A DNA stretch of 64,000 bases, taken from the NCBI GenBank assembly GCA_905116865.2, contig CAJHNH020002446.1, positions 629,001-693,000 of the forward strand. The letters run 5' to 3'. The position numbers and the translations under genes are program-made. Source of the stretch: Candidula unifasciata (Eukaryota > Mollusca > Gastropoda > Stylommatophora > Geomitridae). A model generated the notes under the pieces. It worked only from the letters and a program-made list of their open reading frames with translations, had not been told where the DNA came from and did no database searches. Positions 48,723 to 61,300 of this stretch are shown here, piece after piece. The stretch's first letter is position 1. Each line of letters begins with the position of its first letter.

Positions 48723-48815
48723 AACACTCTACATTGAAAATGAATGTTTCCTATAGAAAATGAAAAGAAAAGCTTCTACAGTTAACACTACCTTGAAAAT
48801 AAATGTTTTCCTTCC
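48723..48815. repeat. 62-bp minisatellite, right part
   Basis: Two further units (ATTGAAAATGAATGTTTCC, GCTTCTACAGTTAACACTACC) resume the array after the LINE. Confidence 0.85.
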
Positions 48816-49064
48816 TCCATTTATGGAAGCAGGGCATCAGAACAGTCTAAAATATGTAAATATATCTCATATGAAATTGGTCATTTACCTCAGATATAAC
48901 AATTTCCACAGTATTCTGTTGTTTCTGTTACTTAATTCCCATAGTTAAATATGTTGTTAATAGATCATTAACATACAGTTCACTTGAAAGTATATTTTTA
49001 ACAAGAGTGACATTTTATTTGACATAATTTGTTCTGTTGATGCTTGGTACTTTTGCATTTCTAT

Positions 49065-49319
49065 GAAAGTTTAATTCTAAAGGATTACATCTTTTTGAAC
49101 TTCCAGTTTTACTGCGAAAGTTTAATTCTAAAGGATTACATCTTTTTGAACTTCCAGTTTTACTGCGAAAGTTTAATTCTAAAGGATTACATCTTTTTGA
49201 ACTTCCAGTTTTACTGCGAAAGTTTAATTCTAAAGGATTACATCTTTTTGAACTTCCAGTTTTACTGCGAAAGTTTAATTCTAAAGGATTACATCTTTTT
49301 GAACTTCCAGTTTTACTGC
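49065..49319. repeat. 51-bp minisatellite, five near-identical copies
   Basis: Units GAAAGTTTAATTCTAAAGG...TTTTACTGC start at 49065, 49116, 49167, 49218 and 49269. Fifty-one is 17 codons, so a plus-strand frame (49044-49358) runs through and overlaps the RAD52 ATG in a different frame. Confidence 0.95.
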
Positions 49320-49347
49320 AACAAGCTTGCGGTCAGTTATAGCAGTG

Positions 49348-49392
49348 ATGAGTTTTAAGAGAGAATTATTGGAGCCAACTAGATTTGGACAG
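49348..49392 (+). CDS. RAD52: RAD52 coding exon 1
   Basis: Fifteen codons, [15 protein letters not shown], with donor GTAAGA. A possible acceptor (TTATAGCAG) ends at 49345, so the ATG may lie two bases into an exon. The exon follows a five-copy 51-bp repeat. Confidence 0.8.
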
Positions 49393-52300
49393 GTAAGATT
49401 GATCAAATATCAGAGCTATTGAGTGTAAAAATAAATTCAATAAACAATTCAAATGTAAGTGTTTTACCTGAATGTAGTGTAAACTGGCCACCAGTCATTT
49501 TAAATTTTCTGAATGTTAAATCACAAACAGCTGCAGCTCACTGTGTTTCACCAAGCACTTAACTCAGTAGGCGAGGCAATGAAACCATGGGCTTCAGACT
49601 GTAAGTGGAAATACATAAGCGAACCTTAGAAAGAACAAATTGAAAGCTTTAAAGAAGTTCCTGCCTTTCCGCCATATTTAATCTCATGACCTTTTGTATT
49701 ATGTAGAAGCATAAGTACTGACTTGACTTGACTTTCTACCCCACTAGGACATCACACAAGCGATAAACACCCGATGACACAAAGTGTCACCATGTGGATG
49801 AGGATCACTGTGGAGAGGTCCCAAAAACCGCGTTCAGACAATTGGCCATATTTATGGCCTGCCTATATTGCGGCCTCTGGCAAAAGCCAGAGTGGGGCTT
49901 CAAATAACAAAAAATTACGTCCTTAAAAGGATGTAAGAAATATGTTAAGTACAGACTTTTTAAATTTATTTTTAAATTCTTGAGCTCTTTCCAGCATTGT
50001 ATTGGAAATATATGTGGCATTGGTTGCACTCTTTCACTCAAGAATTCTGCATTGCTTACCATTAATTTCTTGTTTAATCGATTGTTTAATACATGAATGG
50101 AAAAGAAATCTGAAGGTTAAAAATCTCAACTCTGTATAATATTTTCATTTTTATAAATTGTGTGATATTAAGATTTGTGCATAATTCTTGTAGGTGGAAT
50201 ACACATCAGAGGAGGAAGCAGCCATTCAGAGTGCTTTGAGGCAGAGACTGGGACCAGAGTTTATCAGCCAAAGAGTTGGGGCTGCTGGATTAAAGGTTGT
50301 TTTAGGACAAGAATGCCTATTTAAGTATTTTATAAATTATGAATGATAGCACATGTTATGAAATTCTCTGTGGCAAAGTGGTCAAGCCGAATGCCTCATG
50401 CTCTGAAGGTCAAGGGTTCGTTTTAATGCTGGGCTGTTTTGTTTACGAGTGCAGTTCTTTTTTTACAGAGATCCCTGGGGATCATTGCTGATGCTACAGA
50501 GTTTGTGTGAAGTTCTTGGCAGGCGGCTAACTGTTCTGCAGAGAGTGGCCGAGTCCTGTGGGATAAAACTCAGCATCACTTGTGATGCCGATCCTCTCAC
50601 CTTTAACTTTGAAATTCAAATTTAAAAAACAATCAAATGAGAAAACAAAAAACAACATGGGCATTTTAACACTGAAATGTTTTGAAGGAGATAAAAAGTA
50701 TATTGGCATGCTTGAATACTTGGTGTGCATGTAATTCTTAATACAGTAATGTTTAATGACACTGAAATGTTTTGAAGGAGATAAAAAGTGTATTGGCCAG
50801 CTTGAATACTTGGTGTGCATGTAATTCTTAAGACAGTAATGTTTAATGACACTGAAATGTTTTGAAGGAGATAAAAAGTATATTGGCATGCTTGAATACT
50901 TGGTGTGCATGCAATTCCTAATACAGTAATGTTTAATGACACTGAAATGTTTTGAAGGAGATAAAAAGTATATTGGCATGCTTGAATGCTTGTGTGCACG
51001 TAATTCTTAATACAGTAATGTTTAATGACACTGAAATGTTTTGAAGGAGATAAAAAGTATATTGGCAAGCTTGAATACTTGGTGTGCATGTAATTCCTAA
51101 TACAGTAATGTTTAATGACACTGGAATGAAAGGTGAGTGCAGGAAATGAAAAATCCACTTCATTGTTTAGATTTTTTCCATTCTGCGGACCAAAAAGGTG
51201 TTGTCTGTTAGTCAAGAGTTAACAGCCAGGCAGGAGTTAATGATCTGTATCGATTTGTTTTGTAAAATAACAACTACACAGTGCACACCGCTTTAGGTGA
51301 TCTCAGATGTGACAAATTTCTATTGTCAAGAACAATTTATTTTTCTTACTTGAACTCTTATATGGATAAGAGACAATTCTGATAAGAAGAACTATTTCTT
51401 GGGTCTCAAGTGAGTTCTCCATATCAGACCTGGACTGTATTAAAATAGGGTGACATGGTCATAACAGAGGTGTACTGCTTATGAAAATGCCAACATTATT
51501 CTCAGATGATGCCAATATTCTTAGCCTTTATTTTGTCTATTGTCCTGTCTGTCCGACTGTGAGTTCTGGAAAGACAGTTTCTTCTGCTGCTTTTGGTATT
51601 TCAGAATAGTTATAACAAAAGAAATAGTTATATATGAAGCTCAACAGTCATCAGAAAGTCTATACTACTGTGGAATTTAAAAGCACAGTCAACTGTCAGT
51701 GAGCTTGATATTAAAGTAAACTGCAGCGTGCAGACAGGGAAAAAGCAAGGACTAAGATAAAAGACATTAAACACTTACTTATAAGTGCTTTTACTGAATG
51801 TAGAAAACAACGACAACCCACAGAGGATATATTGAGAAGAGGATCCAGGGACTTGATGGCCAGATAGTTCAGTATGCAATGATGTTGATCTGTCTGGTAA
51901 CTAATCTCTACGCTAATAGTTAGCAAAACATATATCTTTATCCATTCAGATAACACCTGGGAAAGGTAGATATGTACTTTCCATAATTACTGAAAATGTT
52001 TTATTTAAAAATGTACAAAATTATGTTTTAATAATTTAAGGATATTTGTGTGATCAAATATAACTTACTTATTTTAATTACATCATTAGCTTGCCTACAT
52101 AGAAGGTTGGAGGATAATTAATTTGGCCAATGAAACCTTTGGATACAATGGATGGTCCCACAGTGTGTCACAGCAAACAGTAGGTAGGCAGCTGCAGTAG
52201 TTTAGTTGGAGATTAAACTTGTAACGTTGGTTCTTCAGTTTTTGATTCATGTATCATGCAGCCTTAAATCTGTACCATCTGCTCTTCTATTTTGGTTAAA

Positions 52301-55300
52301 AAAACGTGTAAACAAAAATAATAAGATTATAAAACCAAAGCAATGTATCCCCGTTGTAAATTTGAACAAAGAAGACACAAACAATAGATTGCACAGTTTA
52401 TTGCCTGGCATATTTCGCTGTATCTCGTCAGGTGCATATTACAGTAACAATTACGTAAATGAAGCAAATAAGTGAATCCTTTATAACTGAAGTACAATTT
52501 CAACAATGATCAAACACAACATGACTGCCTGTTTTTACCAGGGCAGCCGTAAAGAAAGAACCATCTGTTTCTGAATACAGAGTTCCGGGCGCAGGCGACG
52601 AATTGCGGATGCTTTGAGAAATCTTAGCATTCTGCTATTGGTTGACCTATGAAGAATTTTAAATGCGTTATTTTTAGTCACCACATGTCCAGATTTTAGA
52701 AGATGGCGTGCTATTGCAGAGGGGTGAACTTTGCGACCAGTATTCTCATTTTAAATATTATTTTGCATGGCTTTTTCCACCCATACTGGAATGTGCTCAG
52801 CGACTCATTTCTCCAGGCGTCGATCAGTTCTGCCCACATAAGCAGCTTCACAGCTACATTTAAATTGGTAGATACAATTTGATTTTATGTACGTCGATAC
52901 TGGTTGTTTCACCGAGGGCGTTGGCACAGGGGTAGTTTTAAACCTGATAATAGGCTAAGCGGTGTAGACAGTTTGGCTGACTGCTGTTTTGAGCCGATCG
53001 TAAAGCCGTTTTATAACGTCATCCCTTCGATAGGTTAGATGTATATAGACTTGTTGTTTGGGGACTGACATTTCTGTAGTAGTTGGTTGAGGAGGTTGGC
53101 AGTGGCACACACACGCTGCGCACGTAAAAAGAAAACACCCTGGCAGTTGGAAATCGAAAAAGAGTAGCTAAACGTCGCTGCCTGGGCAAAATTTGGAGTT
53201 TAAAATCTACCCAAAGTATTTCAGGATCCTCACCAATGCAGCGGAGTTTGTGCAATGTGCTGAGATTCTTCAGACTCAGGCTTAAGCTAGAAGTAGAACG
53301 GAGCACTTATGGGTTACACCCATGTGCCACAATGTTGATTCATTGAATAAACATAAACACATATATATGTACACACATAGTTGGCATCTTTCTGTCTTTC
53401 CATACAATAAAGTTATATTATGCTATGAGAAGGCTCAACCCATGGCGATGACGAGTCTAACTGGGAAGACTCGCCCACATTAAGAAAAATCTTCCACAGT
53501 TATAGTGCAGGATTTCAGGACATTGTTGCCACAATTGTATTTAGTTTGCTTGTTCTCAGACACTGAGCTGTCATCCTTTCTGCTGTCATTTCTTCCGTCA
53601 TTCTCATTCCCTTCCTGTTTGCCCTTTTGACACAACACATACATTGACATTTATGTACACACACATATGAAAGTAAGTGATGAAAGTATTCATCTTTTAA
53701 ATAATCGTCTTCTCTCCCTTGTATACCAACATTGTTATTTTTAAAAATTTTATTTATTAGATTTTGTGGACAACATAAATGACAAATATTATGTTGGTGT
53801 TAGTGCTGTCATCAGAGTTCAACTTAAGGTGAGCAGAAATATTTTAAGTTAATTTTTTGCTAGTATAAGAGTTCAGCTCTTCAGGTCCTAAGGAGTACAT
53901 GATAAGTTCTTATGTAGCTACCCTAGAGTCCCAATTGGTTTGTAATACACTGATTTATGACTTTCTTTTTAATTTACCACAGGGCAATGTAAAAACCTGA
54001 ATCAGCAATTTTAAATGGTCTTTCCACTTCCTTGTGATCAATAACAGATGTGTTGGGCATTAGGCTAAGAGCATAAAATATAATATATTTATGAATTTTA
54101 TTGAGTTACTATGTGTTTGTTTGAAAACAGTATGGCTGCCGAGCAGTCTTCTTTATGCACACCAACGTGATTTACAGCTTTAGAAACCTGAAATTTAATT
54201 GTTGATGAGTTTTGTCTGAAGGGAGGTTAAGAAAGTAGAGAAGTAGACTTGTTTCAGTTATTTATAGAGAATAACTTTGTTCCACAGGGGAATTTTAAAT
54301 AACTAATGCTGAGCTTTAACTCTTTCACCCCTGGAAGCTGTGACCTGGTACTTTATGTAGTGTCCAATCCCCCCCCCCCCCTCCCATCCCCTTTCCCAAG
54401 AAAAAATTGGGTGAGAGGGAATACTGGTACTGGATGGGACATGCAGTGAGAGAACCTGTTCACAGTAAGGGTACAACTAGACCTCTTTTATGTGTAACAA
54501 AAGCCATGTTATCAGTGCCATGTGCAGCACTTACTGCAAAGACCAATGCGGCAAAGGGCATGCCTCTGTATTCCTGTCCAGGCTGTGCACTTGGGTTGCA
54601 CCTAGAGCTGCAAATAATTATACTTCACCAAAGGCAAAAGACATTTGATTAATCAACAGTCTTCGTCAGTTATTTTACGCTTGTAACTTTTGAGAAGAAG
54701 ATCAGAGCAACTACGGATATGTATGGAGTGCTGTGAAGATAATCCTCACTAAATCACAGGCCACATGACCCACTAAGTGCCGTCTGGTCTATAAAAATCT
54801 GAGTCTGGCATTATATAACCAGTGTACAACTGGCTTGGAAAGGATCCTTTATTTATACCCGCATTTCAGGCTTGGTTAACCTGGCAGTTAGTATGATGTG
54901 ATTGGTTAATAATTCATGAGTGGCAAGGTTTTAGTATGACTTTTAAAGTTTTTTTGCCCAGTAATTTTGCAGTATTTTGCAAAAGTTATTCATCCACTTC
55001 TGTACTTTGGTCTTGTTCTAGAACTTGAGTTGTGTGCACATCCATTTTACAAATCTGGCTTACTTGTATGCAGGCTGTTAGTTCCTCGTCTCTCAGGCAG
55101 ATGCACACCAACTTTTTTTTTCCAACTTTACTTAGTTGATGCTTTCTACCCTGGATGTAGAGTTGACTATGGACGAACCACTCCTAATTTATAGACTTTT
55201 AAAATATGTTTGTTAAAGGGACAGTGGGTCTAACCCCACCATCCCCCTCCCTCCCCCAGTGGGACTCCGGAACTCACACAGGGAATTTCGCAGTATTCAT

Positions 55301-58300
55301 GAGGTTCATATTTAACGAATTTATGCTTTCCTGCATATTTTATCTTTTGCATATTTGTGGCCAGAGATTATTGTGGAAAGTATTTTAGCATGTGTATTTA
55401 ATACTGCTGCAATATTTATGACAGGATGGTGTGTTTCATGAAGATGTGGGCTATGGAGTTAGTGAAGGAATGAAATCCAAGGCCCTTTCGCTGGAGAAAG
55501 CCAGAAAAGAAGCTGTCACTGATGGACTCAAGAGAGCTATGAAGTAATATCATGGAGCTATAATTGTTTTTTTTAATAGTTATAAATACAGTTAATTTCA
55601 ATTGTTAGTAATATTTCTAGCAAAATATCACATTTAGTCGTAAAGTTATATCATTGTCATTATCATCATATAGCAGGTCCTTTGCAAAACATCTGTCTTT
55701 ATCACAGACTGTCTGAAAGCAACTGGCTCTCTCGCCAGCTCTCCTACCCTGTGCATCTTTATACCTAAGGAGTGACTTATATTCTGTGCCTATCCTCATG
55801 CTAGTCGGCCCCTGCCCCCTCCTTCCTGGCACCACGCCTTATGCTATTATTGTTTGAATGAAGTTACACAAATTATTTATATTGGCACCACTGATACCAC
55901 CTATGTTTTTCTTTATTTCTGTTATTTAAAAAAAAATAATTTATAATGCAATTCTTTTCATTTTTGCTAATGATGACATCAAGGCTCTGTTATAATCTTG
56001 AATCAGTGATACTGTATTTTCCTTTACAGAAGCTTCGGAAATTGCTTGGGAAACTGTCTTGGGGATAAAGATTATCTCAAGTTCATTAACAGAGCTGCTA
56101 AACCGGTATGATACAGTTTGGTTTGATTGTTGTCTGCTTTTAAAGATTATGTAAGCCTGGTTGTTGTTGCTCACAACTTTGAGTTCTTGATTCTTCTGTG
56201 TCAAAAGAAGATCTGGGAACGTATTATAGAACAGTCTACATATTTTGTTTGGTTTATTCTTGCATGTCATGAATATCTTGGAAGTGGAGTTGTTGAGAAC
56301 TCGAGGTCTAGTTATTGAGGAAGTGTTATTTTAACTCCTGTATGACAAGGAGACCTGAGGATGTGTGGTGGAAGTCTGTAATGCATGTATGACATTATGA
56401 TTTAAGGTCTTGAGTTGTTGATGACAAGAGTTGTTGATGACAAGAGTTGTTGATGACAAGAGTTGTTGATGACAAGAGTTGTTGATGACAAGAGTTGTTG
56501 ATGACAAGAGTTGTTGATGACAAGAGTTGTTGATGACAAGAGTTGCTGATGACAAGAGTTGTTGATGACAAGAGTTGCTGATGACAAGAGTTGTTGATGA
56601 CAAGAGTTGCTGATGACAAGAGTTGTTGATGACAAGAGTTGTTGATGACAAGAGCTAAGGAAGCCTATGTATTTGTATTCACTCTTGCATGACAAGAAGC
56701 CAGTAGGATGTGTTATAGGAAGTCTGTTGATATGTGTGCTTGTGGACTTCTGGATGTGTTGTAGAAAAGTATGTATATTGTGTATATTTGTGAGTTTACA
56801 CTTGTGTGACATGAAGATTTGAGGATTATAGGTACTGAGGAAACTTTGTATATACAGATTCACTTGCACAACGAAAACCTATGGAATGTGTTGTAGAAGT
56901 CTCTAGATTTTGTGTTGACTCTTATACAACTTAACCCTTTTGCTGCTACGCACTCTTCCAGCAAACATTACCACTGGGCTAAGCAAATTCCCAGTTGAAC
57001 TTTCCCCCTGTGCTGAATACTTTCCTATCCTCCAAACGCAAAAGATTTGTTTGTGGTGTGGGGTCTATTTTGTGCACCTAAAAATATTTACCCTAGGGAA
57101 GTGGGTGATGACCCAAGTGCTGACAAATCAGATGCACTATGGCGATGCCATACAGAAAGGAGCCACTGAATATAAATGTTGGAAGTGCCAAAATCAAGCA
57201 AACCAAAGAGTTCAAATACTTGGGCAGTATATTTACAGAGGATGGAAGAATGGACAGAGAGATAGAAACAAGAATACAGAAAGCAAATGCTGTCACATAC
57301 CAACTATCACCTCTGCTTAAACATCCAGATATAACCATGAAGACCAAAAGACAATTGATAAACACCATCTTCATTCCAACACTCTGCTACCAGTGCCAAA
57401 AATGGACAATCAACAAGACCCATGAAAGAAAAATAGAAGCCTGTGAAATGAAATGTCTAAGAAAAGCAGCGAATAAGACCAGACTAGACAGGATAAAGAA
57501 CATAGACATTAGAAACACTATCAAAACTACACCATGTTTAGACTACATAGAACATCAAAGAATGAAATGGTTTGGACATCTAACCAGGATGAAAAATGAC
57601 CAAAAAACATCACGAATTTTCAACCAAAGAAGCTCAGGATATAAGGCAAGAGGAAGACCAAGGAAACGGTGGATTGACGGGGTCTCCGAAACCTGCCAAA
57701 AGCATGGCCTCAGAACATCAGATGCTGCCCGCCTTGCTTATGACAGGAACTTGCATCTCCCCACAACGCTTAGCGGCATACATGGAAGGAAAAAGTAAAG
57801 TGAAGTAAGTATACAGAAAGGAAACACTAGAAACTAGACTTAATCACCCAGCTGTATTCATGATAGTGAAAGAAAATGTACCCCTGCTAAGTTTACCATA
57901 TACATAGGAGAATCTCCACCCTGCACAACAGTGCAGTAACCTTCCGATCATCAGCAGGAACATTCTTTAAATGTTTCAACCCCTTTACCTTCCACACAGG
58001 AGGAAATTGCAAGATAACTTTTATTCTTCCTTTTCCTACTTCATTGTCATCTCCGGCGTTGTCATATTTTTTTTTTAGTCATGTCCTTAACTGCATCTGA
58101 GGCTCTTACTGACCCCTGGCCCATTCCACGGCCTCACAAACTTGACTGATGAAGCTTCCCCCAGGGCTAAGGGAAGAACTTGTCTAGGACAATCCTAGTA
58201 CTCCACCTGAGGCCGAATTACAATTTGGACTGTTGGCAATCCAAAATTTCCCAAATTTGATCGATAAATCTACTGCGGCTCCCATTTTAATCATAATTAA

Positions 58301-61300
58301 ATGTGGTCACCGTGTTGTTATTTTCTTTTCAAAATAATTAACACTTGGCTGATCTGTTGCAGAAAGTGCTAAGAGCTGAAATAAAAACATGCTTCTATGG
58401 TAAACAAAGCAACAGAATAACGCAGAATGCATCTAAATACATCTAAACGCATGTGATAAGGGTTTCATTTGTATTTAAATGGGTCAGTTATATCCTTCTT
58501 TGGGTAATGTGTTTGCCATTAAACTTCCTAGAATAATGGTCCCTCGAAATCTGTAAGAAAAGTCAAAAAATGTATTATTATGTCCACAGCAGTGAGGGCA
58601 CAGAAAACGGAAAACTTAATATTACCTCTTTAGCAGACGTTTAAATACGTCCATAGCAGGGAAAGGGTTAAGATAGATTATGACATTTGTATTCTCACAC
58701 ATATTGATGTAGATAGGCGGCAGAGAGAAATCGTGACCACAAATGCATTCATTATGGCACCCGGCTGATCCACAGACGATAGAAAAAGAAAAACTCAATC
58801 ACTCAGCCAGGATATTAATTATCACAAACCTTTAGAATAGTATGTAGAAGATAGGTTTCAGAAAGATGTAGCAACAATCTTTTGCTAAACAAAATGTACA
58901 CATACTCAGTAACACTTTGTTAACAGGAACTTGCTTCAGATGACACTTACACAAAATGAATAAAATTTCGGTCCCAGCAGGGATGTACAATATTACATGT
59001 ATTATTACCCCTAGTTAACAAACATTTTTTTAACACAAACTTTTGATTTTTAGACCCCTTAGAATTCATGTTAATTAGGTTTTACTGTACAAATATGTGC
59101 ATTATAACCAAACAGTAAATTGGTCTTTAATTTATTTGAAGGCTTCCACCATGTACGACCTTGCTGAGATGAAGCATAGTACAGAAGATCAGAGGATACT
59201 CAAAGCCAGACAGACCCGTAAGCGACCTGCCAGAAAGTACAGCTCATTGGGAATTGACAGCCCTGCTTTAGGTTTGGCACAATTTGAACTATGGTTTCCG
59301 ATATTTCTAGGAGTGATAGCTCTTGTAGTCCTGCAAATACATTAAAAAAATTAAAAGCATGGTTTTGTTTGAGATTAAAATGAAAGTGGATAGTTTGCCT
59401 AATAAATCATGTGATGATATTTGCAGTGAAGCAATCAAAGTTTTTTGAATTTTGTTAGTGTTGATAATAATAAACGAGTGAGTGATTACCTGCCAGTATA
59501 AACAGTGAAAACACTAAGCATGTTCGGAACATTGTGCTGAAGAAGATTTAATGTCAAGAAAATGACCACAGAAACTGAAATATCAGTTGGAAATTGTCAC
59601 AATATTCTACTTACTGACCTGGCACTGGCTGATTATTTTTCTTGTCCCCTCACCAAAAATTGGCATTAAAAGGAGAGAGATTCAAGGGTGTTGAGGATGT
59701 TATCGCCAATGTAATGAAGCAGCTGAAAGAGGTGTCAAAGATTGGGTTCTAGACATGTTTCCAACAACTGTATGAATGTTAGCAAAAGTCTGTAGTTGCC
59801 GAACAGAACTATTTTGAAGGAAATATAGTGCAAATAATTGCATTTTTACTTATTTCCACACAATGCAAACATTTTTAAAGATCTAAACATCAAGAAAGAT
59901 TGGCTAATAAACAGCATCATGTCTCAGAAGCTGAAATATTTTGGTCATATCAAGCGCCACTGTCGATTGGAAAAAATAATAGCAGAAAGCATAGTACCAG
60001 GAAGGAGGGGCAGAGGCCGACCAACACAAAGATGGGCACAGGATATAAGTGACACCTTGAATGTGAAAGTACATGAGGCGGGAGAGCTGGTAAGAAACCA
60101 GAGAGTGACGTTCTGCAAAGGACCTGCTACTTGATGATGATGATACACATCATGATGATACAAATTTTGCTTGGTATTTCTTTGTTTCAAAAATGAGTCG
60201 CATGCTAAAACTTGCATGAGTCAAAAATCAGTCCCGAGACTACGCGCTATATTCGTTTACCTCTCTCGAGACAGACAAATAGAGAGATAGACTTTACAGC
60301 GAAGTATCACCCCAACAAAGCCTAAACAAGCCATAACCGCATTGTCTGGAATGACCAATGTCAAATTTTTTAAACATCTGAGAAGAAGGCGGAAGCAAAG
60401 TTCTCTGGACAGAGTTTTAGTAAAAGTCAAACCTGATGAACCTCAACCAGGTCCAACTAGGGAAAAAAGACAGAAAAACAAATAAAGAGGAAGAACCTCA
60501 GAATTTAAGATTCCTGAAGTTTTACTGGAAGGGGACTTTCCTTCCAAACAATAAAATCCCCCGTCCCTTTTCTGTACCATCCTAGTATGCACTCAACTCT
60601 TCTCAGCAAGGTGAAGTGAGGTTACATTTTTATTTGTTTCCTCTATCTGCTTTTGTATTCTAGTATTAGGTAGTATATGCAATAATGTATACAACCCTCT
60701 CAATGTATAAAATGCCAGTAACAATAAGATTTTTTTCACTGGAATGGATTATCATTCTCCCTTTATTTCTTATGGGAAAATGTGTCTGGTGTACGGACAT
60801 GGTATACGTATATGTTTGATATACATCCAAGGATCAGGAACGGATTCAGTACATATGCGGAGGTACCACTGTATATGTATAGACCAGTCTGCACTTAGTG
60901 GGTGATGTAGTTAGCATCACACCAGTCACCTTTACTTCTCAAGGCATTAACTGGTACACATTTTTCAGCTGTATAGACCTGGGAACCAAGGCCAGTTTTA
61001 TTTTTAAACATTCATTGTTGATGCAGATTTTTCAAATAAAGTATGCCACCACAGCTGCAGGCTTCAGCGGTAATGTCTGAAACGTTCATATTTTCTTTTC
61101 TTTGTTACTTTATAACATTGTCAGATTTTTGCTCGCTTTATCTTTGCCCGTGATTGCATCAGTGATCCTGAAATTGTTTCTTTGCGATGTTTGACTTGTC
61201 CTTTTAGGTAATGGCCACCATAGTGAATCATTTGAGATGTCTGACAGAAGTAGAGTGGAAATTGAAATTTCAGACATAAGTAGAGTGGAAATGGATTCTT

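Noticed and set aside
50527..51215. Minus-strand frames of 150-197 codons
   Set aside because: Translation of the five 90-bp repeats; period divisible by 3 keeps them open.
56331..56869. Ser/Thr/Gln/His-rich minus-strand frames up to 155 codons
   Set aside because: Translation of the 16-bp minisatellite in RAD52 intron 6.
57139..57798. Host gene of 219 codons
   Set aside because: Motifs are those of a non-LTR retrotransposon ORF2 C-terminus with related broken copies at 15.4, 32.2 and 47.1 kb.
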